64,000 bases of DNA from Enhygromyxa salina (GCF_002994635.1 NZ_PVNL01000111.1:1-64000), one strand, 5' to 3'. Shown: positions 54,319 through 63,417, numbered from the stretch's first letter. Program-made: numbers and translations. The notes: generated by a model from the sequence alone, not told the origin.

Positions 54319-55242
54319 GAGGGCCTCTCACGCGTCTTCCTCTCGATCGCGAGCTTGGGCCTGCTCGGCGCGACCAGCTGCGGTTCACCGGACCCGGCCG
54401 CGAGCGAGGCCACGACAAGCACCGACGGCGAGAGCACGCAGACCACCGAGACCACCGGAGACGGAGACGGAGACGGCGACGCAGACACCTGCCGTCGCAA
54501 CGTCGTGATCATGGGCTACTGGCCGCCGACCAACGAGATGCTCCGCCCGTGGAGTCGCAACCCCGAGCAAAACCCGGACGGCTGGACCGGCGAGAACTGG
54601 CAGGGCCACGGCTACGACGTCTACGCGTTCTTCCCCGAGTTCCCGCCCGATGGCGACCCCACCAACGATCAGCTCGGTGACCCCGGCGCGGTGGGCTCGC
54701 CAGAGTCGGATCTACAGGTCGACTATCAGGACACCTCGGCCGACTTCTGGCGCATCGTCGACGAGTACGAGCCCGTCATCCTGATCACGACCAGCCGCGG
54801 CGGTGATATCGGCTGGGAGATCGAGGCGGTCGAAGGTGGGCACGACGGTGGCACCATGGACCCGGCGGACGACTGGGCCTCCGACCGGTTCGGCGAGGTG
54901 ACCCAACCGACCCAGGCCAGCGTGGAGCCGCGCAGCTGGGCGGGGATCTCGACCTACCGCCAGGGCCAGCAGCTGCCCTCGCAGCTGCCCATCGAGGCGA
55001 TCCGCGACGCCGCGCTCGGGCTCGGCTCGACCTCGGTGCAGATCGATCAAGGCACCAGCGGCAACTTCTTGTCGGGCTTCCTGGGGCTTCACGGGCTGCT
55101 CTACAACGCCGAGGCCGCGCACAACGTCGCGGCTGGACACATCCACGTGGGGTTCAGCGTACCAACTCCAACCGCGCGGGCGCTGATCGAGGCGAGCTTG
55201 CAGGTCGTGCTCGAGGCTCACCCGCTAGATTGTGGTTCGTAG
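54292..55242 (+). CDS. (GD)n lipoprotein resembling peptidase family C15
   Basis: A 316-residue lipoprotein with signal peptide and lipobox GATSC, a Ser/Thr linker and a short Gly-Asp run. The mature domain starts RRNVVIMGYWPPTNEM and ends with GTSGNFLSGFLGLHGLLYN and AGHIHVGF, following the pyroglutamyl-peptidase I (C15) pattern. The position of the catalytic Cys is occupied by Ser or Gly (FLSGF), so activity is doubtful; the His (GHIHV) is kept. Three in-frame starts are possible because of a tandem repeat. A secreted C15-like protein would be unusual. Confidence 0.6.
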   Translation: MRTMRTMRTEGLSRVFLSIASLGLLGATSCGSPDPAASEATTSTDGESTQTTETTGDGDGDGDADTCRRNVVIMGYWPPTNEMLRPWSRNPEQNPDGWTGENWQGHGYDVYAFFPEFPPDGDPTNDQLGDPGAVGSPESDLQVDYQDTSADFWRIVDEYEPVILITTSRGGDIGWEIEAVEGGHDGGTMDPADDWASDRFGEVTQPTQASVEPRSWAGISTYRQGQQLPSQLPIEAIRDAALGLGSTSVQIDQGTSGNFLSGFLGLHGLLYNAEAAHNVAAGHIHVGFSVPTPTARALIEASLQVVLEAHPLDCGS

Positions 55243-55253
55243 GCCAACGAGGG

Positions 55254-55700
55254 TCAGCGAGTGTCGACTTCGCGGACCATCACGCCGGCCTCGCCGAACA
55301 TGGCCTTGCTGATCTGAAAGTCGTCGACCCAGCGCTCGGGGATCTCGATCGGACCTGGAAACACGACCTCGGTGACGCCGGCCTGGATCAGCGATCGCGC
55401 GCAGCGGGTGCACGGCGGCCAGGTCACGAACGCGGTGCAGCCCTTGAGCGCGATGCCGATCCGGGCGGCGTGCATGATCGCGTTCTCTTCGGCGTGACAG
55501 ATCAGCGGGTACTTGAGCTCGCGCGTGCCGAGCCGCTCGATGCTGTCTTCAATCCCGCGCGGCAGCCCGTTGAAGCCGGTGCTGCGGATCTCTCGATCGG
55601 GGCCCACGACCACGCAGCCGACCTGCGTCGATGGATCCTTGCTCCACTGCGAGATGTGGTGGGCAAGCGCCAAGAACCGTCGGTCCCACTTGAGGCTCAT
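55254..55700 (-). CDS. dCMP deaminase family protein
   Basis: A 148-residue zinc-dependent deaminase with the motifs HAEENAI (His and catalytic Glu) and PCTRC (two Cys), plus STGFNGLPRGIEDS of the dCMP/ComEB group. It converts dCMP to dUMP for thymidylate synthesis. The start is MSLKWDRRF, ATG 55700. Convergent with the lipoprotein stop at 55242, 11 bp apart. Length fits the family. Confidence 0.9.
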   Translation of the reverse strand: MSLKWDRRFLALAHHISQWSKDPSTQVGCVVVGPDREIRSTGFNGLPRGIEDSIERLGTRELKYPLICHAEENAIMHAARIGIALKGCTAFVTWPPCTRCARSLIQAGVTEVVFPGPIEIPERWVDDFQISKAMFGEAGVMVREVDTR

Positions 55701-55820
55701 CGCCGCCAGTGTCGCCGATCAGGTTTTTGCTGACCAGGCGTAGGGATCAACCGGGGCCCGACACAGTTGCAGGTGAGCGGCGCGACTCGACGCACCGCCG
55801 AACCCAAAGGAGCCCCAGCG

Positions 55821-56213
55821 ATGAGTAACTTCTCCGTGTTCTACCAAAACGGCGGCCTGTTCATGCACCTCATCAGCCTCGCGGCCGTGGTCGCGCTGAC
55901 GTCGGTGCTGCTTCACGGGCGGGCCCGACGCATGGGCAGCGACGATCCCAAGCTGCTGAGTCTCGCCGATCGGGTCGCGGGGCTGTGCGTCGCCCTGGGT
56001 GTGCTCGGCTGTGTGTTCGGGCTGATCGAGATGGGCGCGGCCCTGAGCACGGTCGAGCCCGAGCTGTTTGATCAGGCGTTCGCTCGCGGCGGAGCGATCG
56101 TGCCGATCACGCTCGCCTGGGCGTTGATGTGCGCGATCCCGATCTGGACCGCGACCGCGGTGCATCGGGCACGCGGGTCCGCCAAGATCGGCCAGGCCAC
56201 CGCCACCATCTGA
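55821..56213 (+). CDS. small MotA/TolQ/ExbB-like membrane protein
   Basis: A 130-residue membrane protein with three hydrophobic segments (LFMHLISLAAVVALTSVLL; VAGLCVALGVLGCVFGLIEMG; GAIVPITLAWALMCAIPIW). The arrangement and LSLADRVAGL segment recall the MotA/TolQ/ExbB core, but it is far shorter than true family members, so this is tentative. ATG 55821 has AAGGAG nine bases upstream. A strong hairpin follows 20 bp after the stop. Confidence 0.6.
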   Translation: MSNFSVFYQNGGLFMHLISLAAVVALTSVLLHGRARRMGSDDPKLLSLADRVAGLCVALGVLGCVFGLIEMGAALSTVEPELFDQAFARGGAIVPITLAWALMCAIPIWTATAVHRARGSAKIGQATATI

Positions 56214-56232
56214 GCGCCACCGAGTCTCAGCC

Positions 56233-56262
56233 GCGAGCGGGCCAGGCAGCTGGCCCGCTCGC
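56233..56262 (+). terminator. 12-bp GC-rich hairpin after small membrane gene
   Basis: Perfect arms GCGAGCGGGCCA and TGGCCCGCTCGC with a 6-nt loop (GGCAGC), 20 bp after the stop at 56213. There is no immediate T tract, but the stem is strong enough for a factor-aided terminator. Confidence 0.55.
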
Positions 56263-56366
56263 TCAGATCTACCGAATTTAGGGTCCAACGGCCAGCTGAG
56301 CGGCTCGAGCAGCTTTTTTTCGATCTCGATGTAGGGTTTCGGGGTCCGTCGACACTGGCGTTCGTG

Positions 56367-57614
56367 ATGACCGAGTTCCTGTCTCGCATCCTGACCGAGC
56401 CGCTCGCGTTCACGTCGCCGCTGACGGAGCCGCTCCCGCTGACGTCCATGCTGCTCGGCAACACGGTGTTCGTGGTGATCGGCGGGCTGACCTTGCTGGC
56501 GCTGCTGGGCCTGCCGCTGCTGCGCGGGCTCGGGATGTTGATCGGGACCACGCGCTGGCTGGTTGGCCGCGCGCCGATGCTGTGGGCGCGCCGGATGTCG
56601 GTCGCGGATCCCGAGCGCCCGCTGACGCTGACCGGGCTGTCGCCGCAGCTGGCGAGCCTTGCCCGGCAGACCCGCACGCTGGCGCTCGAGCTGCGTCGGC
56701 GCAGCCAAGAAGCCCGCCACTGGCCAGACGACGCGGCCGAGCTCGAGGCCGTGCGCATGACGTGGTGGCGCTCGTTCACCAGCGACACGCTCGACTTCAC
56801 CCCGCTCACCGACACCCGCCGCGAGGTGTTTGACTGGCTGCAGAGCGCCCAGAGCCTGGGCGAGCGCGACCGCGAGAGCCTCACCGCGCTGGGCATCGAC
56901 GTCGAGGCGGTCCGCGAGGCGCTGACGGCCCAGGGTCACGTCGCCGAGCACGTTCGCACGCTGGCCGGGCTGTTGTGGACGATCGACGAGCGCTTGGCCG
57001 GGGCCACCAGCCGCGGGTATCGAGCCACCGGTCACCAAGCTGGCGCTGGAGCGGGCGTGGTCGTGCCCTTCACGCTCGCCGACGACCCCGCCGATGATGA
57101 GGACACTGACGACACTGAGGCCGCGCGTCGGCGTCGGTTCGCCGCGGTGGTCGACGAGCAGGGTGCCGGGCTCGCGCGCATGGCCGGCAGCTACGCGCGC
57201 AGCCAGGCCGAGCGCGAGGACCTCGAGCAGGACATCGCGCTCGCGCTGTGGCAGTCGTTGCCCAAGTTTCGTGGCGAGGCCTCGCTCAGCACCTTCGCCA
57301 ACAAGGTGGCCCGCTACTGCTGCTATCGCTACGTGCGTCGGCGTGGCCGGCTGCCGACTGACGCGGACGCGCTCGTGAACCTGCGAGATCCGGACAGCGG
57401 CGTCGAGGCGCGGCTGCTCGAGGCCGACGCCCGCGCGCAGGTCGAGCAGGCCCTCGCCGAGCTGCCCGACTCGCTCGAGTCGACGCTGAGCCTGCATCTG
57501 TCGGGGCTGTCGTACGCGGAGATCGCCCAGCGTCTGGGTATCTCCGAGCGCAACGTCTCGGTCCGGCTGACCCGCGCCCGCCACCGCCTGCGCGCCCAGC
57601 TGACGGCGGCCTGA
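56367..57614 (+). CDS. membrane-anchored ECF sigma-factor fusion
   Basis: A 415-residue single frame. The N-terminus has a hydrophobic helix (VFVVIGGLTLLALLGLPLL, about residues 29-47) followed by a helical region with LemA/coiled-coil character to about residue 210. An acidic linker (DDPADDEDTDDTE) leads to a sigma-70 ECF part: region 2 (EDLEQDIALALWQSLPKFRG, STFANKVARYCCYRYV) and region 4 (LSYAEIAQRLGISERNVSVR). Tethering a sigma factor to a membrane helix implies release by proteolysis or membrane-bound action. GTG 56364 or ATG 56367. Confidence 0.8.
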   Translation: MTEFLSRILTEPLAFTSPLTEPLPLTSMLLGNTVFVVIGGLTLLALLGLPLLRGLGMLIGTTRWLVGRAPMLWARRMSVADPERPLTLTGLSPQLASLARQTRTLALELRRRSQEARHWPDDAAELEAVRMTWWRSFTSDTLDFTPLTDTRREVFDWLQSAQSLGERDRESLTALGIDVEAVREALTAQGHVAEHVRTLAGLLWTIDERLAGATSRGYRATGHQAGAGAGVVVPFTLADDPADDEDTDDTEAARRRRFAAVVDEQGAGLARMAGSYARSQAEREDLEQDIALALWQSLPKFRGEASLSTFANKVARYCCYRYVRRRGRLPTDADALVNLRDPDSGVEARLLEADARAQVEQALAELPDSLESTLSLHLSGLSYAEIAQRLGISERNVSVRLTRARHRLRAQLTAA

Positions 57615-57645
57615 TAGCTGACGGCCGCCTGACAGGCAGTGAACT

Positions 57646-57664
57646 GGCCCGACCGGCTCGGGCC
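57646..57664. terminator. hairpin between convergent sigma-fusion and recA genes
   Basis: GGCCCGA-ccggc-TCGGGCC, a 7-bp perfect stem with 5-nt loop, lies between the stops at 57614 and 57672. It has no T tract. Confidence 0.4.
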
Positions 57665-57671
57665 CGGTGCC

Positions 57672-58889
57672 CTACGACTTGGAGCGGGACGACTTCTTGG
57701 ACTTCGCGGCCGTGGTCTTGGACTTGCCAGACCGAGCCATGACCACCGGGGGGCGGCCGTCGTCCTCGACGTCGCCGCCATCTGGGGTGCTCGGCTTGCC
57801 GCCCTCGATCACCGCCGTGGGCCCGCCGCCGCGCGAGAGGCCGTGCTTGGTCAGGACCTCGGCCTCGATGCGGGCGAACATGTCGGGGTTGTCGTGCAGG
57901 AACTGCTTGGCGTTCTCACGACCTTGGCCGATGCGATCGCCCTTGTAGCTGAGCCACGCCCCGGCCTTGTCGATCACGCGATCTTCGACGCCGAGATCGA
58001 TGAGCATGCCCTCGCGGCTGATGCCGACCTGGTTGCCCTGCTGGAGGTTGGTGGGATCCGGGAAGTTGATGTCGAACTCGACCTCGCGAAACGGCGCGGC
58101 CATCTTGTTCTTCACGACCTTGACCCGCGTGCGGTTGCCCGTGACCTTGTCGCCCTGCTTGATCTTGCCGATCCGGCGGATGTCCATGCGGACCGAGGCG
58201 TAGAACTTGAGCGCGTTGCCGCCCGAGGTGGTCTCTGGGCTGCCGAACATCACGCCGATCTTGGACCGGAGCTGGTTGATGAACACGACCAGGGTGCGCC
58301 CGCGCGAGACCGAGCCGGTCAGCTTGCGCAGCGCCTGGCTCATGAGCCGGGCCTGCAGGCCGACGTGGCTGTCGCCCATGTCGCCCTCGAGCTCGGCCTT
58401 GGGCGTGAGCGCGGCGACCGAGTCGATGACGATCACGTCGATCGCCCCGGACCGGACCAACATGTCGCAGATCTCGAGGGCCTGCTCGCCGTAGTCGGGC
58501 TGGGAGATCAACAGGTCTTCGGTCTTGACGCCGATCCGGCGGGCGTAGCCGACGTCGAGGGCATGCTCGGCGTCGATGAACGCACACACGCCGCCTTGAC
58601 GCTGGGCCTCCGCGAGCACGTGGAGCGTGAGCGTGGTCTTGCCCGACGACTCTGGCCCGTAGATCTCGACCACGCGGCCGCGTGGGAGCCCGCCGATGCC
58701 GAGCGCGATGTCGAGGCCCAGGCAGCCCGTGGGGACGACCGGCACGTCGCCGCCAGGGAGCTTGCCCTCGGCGTCGAGCCGCATGATCGAGCCCTTGCCG
58801 AACTGCTTCTCGATCGTGGCGAGCGCGAGGTCGATCGCGGCGGAGCGCTTCTCAGTGGTGGTGTTGGCGATGGTGACGGGTTTGGACAT
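57672..58889 (-). CDS. recA: RecA recombinase
   Basis: A 405-residue RecA that forms filaments on single-stranded DNA for homologous recombination and SOS induction. Walker A GPESSGKT is at residues 78-85, then IDAEHALD, Walker B region IDVIVIDSVAAL, L2-type loop (FGSPETTSGGNAL) and the C-terminal FREVEFDI. It is longer than the typical 350 residues because of a C-terminal extension with acidic then Lys/Ser-rich repeats (KSKTTAAKSKKSSRSKS). ATG 58889. A palindrome lies about 73-89 bp upstream. Confidence 0.97.
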   Translation of the reverse strand: MSKPVTIANTTTEKRSAAIDLALATIEKQFGKGSIMRLDAEGKLPGGDVPVVPTGCLGLDIALGIGGLPRGRVVEIYGPESSGKTTLTLHVLAEAQRQGGVCAFIDAEHALDVGYARRIGVKTEDLLISQPDYGEQALEICDMLVRSGAIDVIVIDSVAALTPKAELEGDMGDSHVGLQARLMSQALRKLTGSVSRGRTLVVFINQLRSKIGVMFGSPETTSGGNALKFYASVRMDIRRIGKIKQGDKVTGNRTRVKVVKNKMAAPFREVEFDINFPDPTNLQQGNQVGISREGMLIDLGVEDRVIDKAGAWLSYKGDRIGQGRENAKQFLHDNPDMFARIEAEVLTKHGLSRGGGPTAVIEGGKPSTPDGGDVEDDGRPPVVMARSGKSKTTAAKSKKSSRSKS

Positions 58890-58961
58890 GATGCTGCCGA
58901 TGTTTCTGGGGCGAGGGGTGAGCGGCGAGGCAGACCCTAGCCCGGGATTGGGGGTGGGACG

Positions 58962-58978
58962 TTGTCCAGGCTAGACAA
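58962..58978. promoter_or_regulatory. candidate operator upstream of recA
   Basis: TTGTCCAGGCTAGACAA is a perfect 5-bp inverted repeat (TTGTC-N7-GACAA), 73-89 bp before the recA ATG. It could bind LexA or another regulator, but does not match a LexA box that I know. Confidence 0.35.
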
Positions 58979-59011
58979 GGTGGGGGCCCCCAGCTGATCG
59001 CCGGGGTGTTT

Positions 59012-60367
59012 TCAGCTCGGGCCAGGCTTCTGGCCCGCTTGCAGGCGCCATTCGTAGACGGGTTCATCGTGGGCAGCGAACTGATCGAAGACCAGCTTGA
59101 GCGCCCACTGCGTCGTCGCCTCGCGGATCGTGTCGCGCTTGCCGAACAGGCGCAGACGTTTGTAAGTGGTGCCGATGGCCGTGGCCACCGCGACGTCGAC
59201 GGTGCCGACGGGCTTGTCGGGCGAGCCGCCGCCGGGCCCCGCGACACCGGTTGTCGAGACGCCGATGTCGCTGCCGAGCCGCGCGCGCGCGCCCTCGGCC
59301 ATGGCCCGCGCGACCGGCTCGGACACGGCGCCGTGGAGCTCGAGGATGTCGGCCGGGACGCCGAGCTGGGCGATCTTCACCGCGTTCGAGTAGGAGATCA
59401 CGCCGCCGACGAAGGTGGCCGAGCTGCCGGGGATCGCCGTGATCGCCTGGCCGACGCCGCCGCCCGTGCACGACTCCGCGGTGGCGATCGTGAGCCCGCG
59501 CTCGATCAGCCGCTGCACGACCAGCTCGGCGAGCTCGGTCTCGCTGCCGCACGAGTACAGGGCCGGACCGATCGCCTCGCGCAGCGGGCCGTCGAGCTGC
59601 TCGAGCTCGGCCTCGGTCGCGGCGCTGCCGTCGTCGCCAGGCGTGGCCTCGAGGATCAGCTGGACCTCCGGGTAGTGGGCCCGGTAGTGCACGAACATGT
59701 TGGCCAGCCCCGGCGAGCGCTCGCGGGCCGCTGCGAGCACGGCCCGGACGTTCTCTTGCACGGATGACTCGCCGCTGCCCAGCGCCCGGTACACCCGCCG
59801 CGGGATCGGCTGCAGCTCGAAGCGCTCGCGCAGCCGCGGCTCGACCTGCTCGCGCATCATTTGATGGAGCTCGCGCGGGACCCCGGGCATCGAGAACAAC
59901 CAGCAGCCGCGGGGACCCCCGGGCGGGTACGCCAGCTCGACCGCAAACCCGGCCGCGGTGCCGATCGGGTTGTCGAGCACGGTCGCGCCCTCGGGCAGAT
60001 CTGCCTGCTTGAGGTTGGCCTCGACCAGCGCCCGACCGCGGGCGGCGAAGAAGGCCTCGAGCCGATCGGCGAGCTCTCGGTTCCGCGCGAGGCCAACCCC
60101 GGCGGCGGCCGCGACCGACGCGGCGGTGAGATCGTCCGTCGTGGGACCCAGGCCGCCAGAGATCAGACAGATCTGCGAACCATCGGCGGCCGCCGAGTGG
60201 AGGGCCGCGACGATCTCGGCCTGCCGATCGCGCACCGTGGTCGCCCGGACCACCTCGACGCCCAGGGCCCGGCAGCGGCGGCCCAGCCAGGCCTTGTTTC
60301 GGTCTACGACGTCGCCAGACAGCAACTCGTCACCGATCGTCAGCAGATGTGCACGCACCCTGGACAC
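59012..60367 (-). CDS. cinA: CinA family nicotinamide-nucleotide amidase / competence-damage protein
   Basis: A 451-residue protein with both CinA domains. The N-terminal MoCF-like domain contains LLTIGDELLSGDVVDRN and ICLISGGLGPTTDDLT. The C-terminal PncC amidase domain contains TIATAESCTGGGVGQAIT and GSSATFVGGVISYSN, and STTGVAGPGGGSPDKPVGTV. It deamidates nicotinamide mononucleotide, recycling NAD by-products. GTG 60367 is chosen, since GGGGAG lies 10 bases upstream; GTG 60358 and 60376 are alternatives. It lies 122 bp upstream of recA on the same strand, a common cinA-recA order. Confidence 0.92.
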   Translation of the reverse strand: MSRVRAHLLTIGDELLSGDVVDRNKAWLGRRCRALGVEVVRATTVRDRQAEIVAALHSAAADGSQICLISGGLGPTTDDLTAASVAAAAGVGLARNRELADRLEAFFAARGRALVEANLKQADLPEGATVLDNPIGTAAGFAVELAYPPGGPRGCWLFSMPGVPRELHQMMREQVEPRLRERFELQPIPRRVYRALGSGESSVQENVRAVLAAARERSPGLANMFVHYRAHYPEVQLILEATPGDDGSAATEAELEQLDGPLREAIGPALYSCGSETELAELVVQRLIERGLTIATAESCTGGGVGQAITAIPGSSATFVGGVISYSNAVKIAQLGVPADILELHGAVSEPVARAMAEGARARLGSDIGVSTTGVAGPGGGSPDKPVGTVDVAVATAIGTTYKRLRLFGKRDTIREATTQWALKLVFDQFAAHDEPVYEWRLQAGQKPGPS

Positions 60368-60717
60368 TGTCGCCACGCTCCCCGACCACTGAGCAAATGT
60401 CAAGATGTTCGGGAGCCGTGCTCCCGCCCGCGAGATTGGCTGTCTGCGTGGCCGAACGCAAGCTGCAGTGGCCGTCACAGGCCGGTCGCGCCGGCTTTCG
60501 AGCAAAATCGACGGGCCGGTCGAGAGGAGATCGCCCATCCTCGCCGCCGGCCAAGCTGGTGTGAAATCGCTCTCGCAGCCGCACCCGTACAGCCGCTACG
60601 CCTGCGCAGCGGGCAGCCACCTCGCACCTGCCCCGGACTCGCCGGGGTCAGGTTTCCTCCCGGGGTCACGACATCAGTTTTCTCAAAAAGCCCGCAGTCG
60701 ACTAAGATGCCCGAACC
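60368..60717. other. intergenic region between divergent cinA and PP2C genes
   Basis: 350 bp with no convincing gene, tRNA or repeat. It should hold two divergent promoters; none could be placed with confidence. It includes an AT-richer TTCTCAAAAAGCCCG stretch about 35 bp before the PP2C start. Confidence 0.5.
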
Positions 60718-61479
60718 GTGCGGATCCGCTACGCGGCCAAGACCGACGTTGGCATGAAGAGGACTCATAACGAGGACTACTTCGCCCTGATCGAGGATGA
60801 GCAGCTCTTCATCGTCGCCGATGGCATGGGCGGACACGCCTGTGGTGAGGTCGCCAGCAAGCTGGCCGCCGACGTCGTAGGAGAGTTCTATCAGCACTCA
60901 CGCGACGCAGACGCGACGTGGCCGTATCGCTACGACCACAACCTGAGCTACGTCGAGAACCGGATGGTCGCGGGCTTTCGCCTGGCCAACCTGCGGATCT
61001 TCCAGAAGTCGCAGTCCGAGCCCAACCTGCGCGGCATGGGCACCACCGTCGTGGGCTGCCTGATCAACGGCGACCACGCCTACGTCTCGCACGTCGGCGA
61101 CTCGCGCGTGTATCGGATCCGCAAGAGCGAGATCAAGCAGCTCACCCGCGACCACTCCTTGTTCGAGGACTACAAGGACGCGCGGCCCGACATGACGGAA
61201 GAGGAAGCCAAGAACTTCCCCCACAAGAACGTCATCACGCGCGCGCTCGGCATGCGTGAGAACGTGACCGTCGACATCGGCAAGTGGGAGATCGAAGACG
61301 GCGATCGCTACGTCCTGTGCTCCGACGGCCTGTCCGGCATGCTCAGCGACGCGGAGATCGGCAACATCGTCGACAACGCCGCGGACCTCGAGGCCAGCGT
61401 GGGCGAGCTGATCGATCAAGCCAACGCGGCGGGCGGCACCGACAACATCACGGCCATGGTCGTCGAGTGCCGGTACTGA
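60718..61479 (+). CDS. PP2C-family Ser/Thr protein phosphatase
   Basis: A 253-residue PPM/PP2C phosphatase with the metal-binding motifs RTHNEDYF, VADGMGGHACG, GTTVVGCLI, SHVGDSRVY, CSDGL and GGTDNITAMVV. It dephosphorylates Ser/Thr on proteins and is expected to oppose Ser/Thr kinases; the FHA protein in this window would be a logical partner type, but they are 50 kb apart. GTG 60718. No membrane segment. Length matches stand-alone bacterial Stp enzymes. Confidence 0.93.
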   Translation: MRIRYAAKTDVGMKRTHNEDYFALIEDEQLFIVADGMGGHACGEVASKLAADVVGEFYQHSRDADATWPYRYDHNLSYVENRMVAGFRLANLRIFQKSQSEPNLRGMGTTVVGCLINGDHAYVSHVGDSRVYRIRKSEIKQLTRDHSLFEDYKDARPDMTEEEAKNFPHKNVITRALGMRENVTVDIGKWEIEDGDRYVLCSDGLSGMLSDAEIGNIVDNAADLEASVGELIDQANAAGGTDNITAMVVECRY

Positions 61480-62205
61480 TCTAGACCCCCGCGGCCGCTT
61501 TCACGCTTTGCCGGCCTCGCCAAGCTCGGCGAGACCGTCGACGCTGCGCCAACGCTCGCGCAGGTCGATCAGGTCTGGCCGGGAGTCAGCGCCGCCTGCG
61601 GCATCTCGGTCCCCAAGCCGCTGCAAGCTATTTTTCATGGCCGAGCTGCGCTGGCCCGTGGGCGAAGGTCTCCACAAGCACATCGCCGACGTCCGCGGGG
61701 GGAGCCCCAACCTTGCGGCCGATCGTGCTCGCCGACGCCGACACGGCGATCGCTACCATCGTGAGCGTGCTGGCTTCCGGGGCTCGTGCCGGGCTCGCCC
61801 ACTTCGGCTTCCTCGTCGAGCCGGAGGGCTGCGACCACCGCTACATCCCGATCGAGCCCCCGCGCGCCGCCGACAAGCGGGGTCCTGACCGTCGAACTGT
61901 GGGTCCGAGGCCTCGGCCAAGCCCGAAGCCCACGCGCGCGGCGACCTCGAGGCGGTCCTAGCTCTCGCCACCGCCGGCGGCGACCAGGCCATCCGTGTCG
62001 GGGGCTTCGTTGTTCATCCACGCCGAGCCGTCATCGACGAGCAGGCGCGCGGACATCAGCACGAGCGCGGCACCACGTGGACGCGAGTGTGGTCGCGCGA
62101 GCGTGTCTCCGCCTGGCTCGGCTCTTCATCGCTGCATCAATCCATCCGCGTCGTCGAGCACCACAGGATCCTGCAGCGCCGATTCGACAACGGCATTCGC
62201 GGCAC
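61480..62205. pseudogene. region without an intact gene; decayed coding fragments
   Basis: About 725 bp with no complete gene. Two plus-strand stretches look protein-like: near 61713-61890 (RPIVLADADTAIATIVSV, then GLAHFGFLVEPEGCDHRYIP) and near 62005-62208 (GFVVHPRRAVIDEQARGHQH, VSAWLGSSSLHQSIRVVEHH) in different frames. They may be pieces of one or two decayed genes. No promoter, terminator or RNA gene could be supported. Confidence 0.4.
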
Positions 62206-63417
62206 CTAAGAGTTGCGCAAGATGATCTGCTTGACCAGGGTGCTCGGATTGTCGCAGAAGTCCAAAGCGATCACCCCAGCTCGCTCACTCGAATGATTGG
62301 CAAGCAAATGCGCGTGCAGGCGCGGGTTCACGTTGAACGCGAACGAACGCGGCGTGTCGGGTGGGTTCGACCCACTGAGAAAGGCGATGTACAGCGAGTC
62401 AGCCCTGCTGTCAGCCGTGGCGGCGGCCATGAGGTTCTCCACCTGCGCGAGCTTGTTGTCGCCAGCGGAGTCGACTCTGTAACGATCCGTGACGTGATAC
62501 GTCACGCCGTCCGAGTTCGTGTGAGAAAATGTACTGTTGTCGCCCCATTTTCGCAGGTTGATCCCAAGCTCCGCCGAAGCCGGGAATCGGCGCAGTAGCA
62601 CGATCTTGCCCCGCACGTCGTCGAGCCTGGGGATATGCGCGCCGAGGTACCATGAAGCTGAGCTTCGACGGCTCACGTAGTCCCTGAACGTGTCTTCAAA
62701 TGAGCGCGTGACCTTCTCTGCGTCGTACTCGCTGTTGACGAGCATGAGGATGCACTCGGCAGGGTTCTCTCGCAGAAATCCTTGGCATTGGTCGAGCACG
62801 TCGTCAAAATTAATGCGCTGATAAATCGCGCCATGGTGGATCGTGAATCGGTCCTCGATGTGACGGGCTCGTATATCGAGTAACCGAATGCCGGCACCGA
62901 GTTGCCGACCGATGGAGAGGTTTTGACATTGACCATGTGTATTCCCGATGTTGCTCCAGTAAGAGCCCGAGTCATGGGTGCCAGGGATCGAGAGCTGGGA
63001 TAGTAACTGGCTGCCAGAGACGCGCGCCATCCACTTACTTGGCGAGATCCGGTCCTCGATGCTGAAGGTATTGAGGGACTTGCCCGATGACTGAGACGCC
63101 GCGAAGTGATCCGCGTCCGGCCCAGTCAACCCGTATGAGCGATTGTGTTCCTCGTGGGCGTCATGCTGATCATTTCGAAGCGTGATCTGCTGGCCGTTTG
63201 CGAAGGTCATGTGCAAACTGTACCACGCGCTCCGAGCACCACCGCTCAGCTCTTGCCGTTCTTCCACCCAAGCTCCCGCGGGTATGGATACTCCGACAGA
63301 ATTTCGGTCTGGACGGCTGCGGCCGTCCCAGTCATGGCTATCGACGCCATCCACGGAAATATTGATAATGTCGTGAGATGTGGCGTTGAGGATCTTGAGA
63401 TAGGTCTTGTGAGACAT
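62206..63417 (-). CDS. PI-PLC X-domain phospholipase-like protein
   Basis: A 403-residue protein. The first 110 residues are a beta-rich domain of unknown type (KTYLKILNATSHDIINISVD, then WYSLHMTF). The rest is a phosphatidylinositol-specific phospholipase C X domain, with the catalytic His in LSIPGTHDSGSYW (His148) and the second in FTIHHGAIYQ (His194/195), and the barrel strand LGAGIRLLDIRAR. It would cleave phosphatidylinositol or related lipids. ATG 63417 is preferred to 63498. There is no signal peptide, so secretion is unclear. Confidence 0.8.
   Translation of the reverse strand: MSHKTYLKILNATSHDIINISVDGVDSHDWDGRSRPDRNSVGVSIPAGAWVEERQELSGGARSAWYSLHMTFANGQQITLRNDQHDAHEEHNRSYGLTGPDADHFAASQSSGKSLNTFSIEDRISPSKWMARVSGSQLLSQLSIPGTHDSGSYWSNIGNTHGQCQNLSIGRQLGAGIRLLDIRARHIEDRFTIHHGAIYQRINFDDVLDQCQGFLRENPAECILMLVNSEYDAEKVTRSFEDTFRDYVSRRSSASWYLGAHIPRLDDVRGKIVLLRRFPASAELGINLRKWGDNSTFSHTNSDGVTYHVTDRYRVDSAGDNKLAQVENLMAAATADSRADSLYIAFLSGSNPPDTPRSFAFNVNPRLHAHLLANHSSERAGVIALDFCDNPSTLVKQIILRNS

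Noticed and set aside
55719..57584. 621-residue minus-strand frame
   Set aside because: Antisense to the sigma-factor fusion and MotA-like gene, without start signal or domains.
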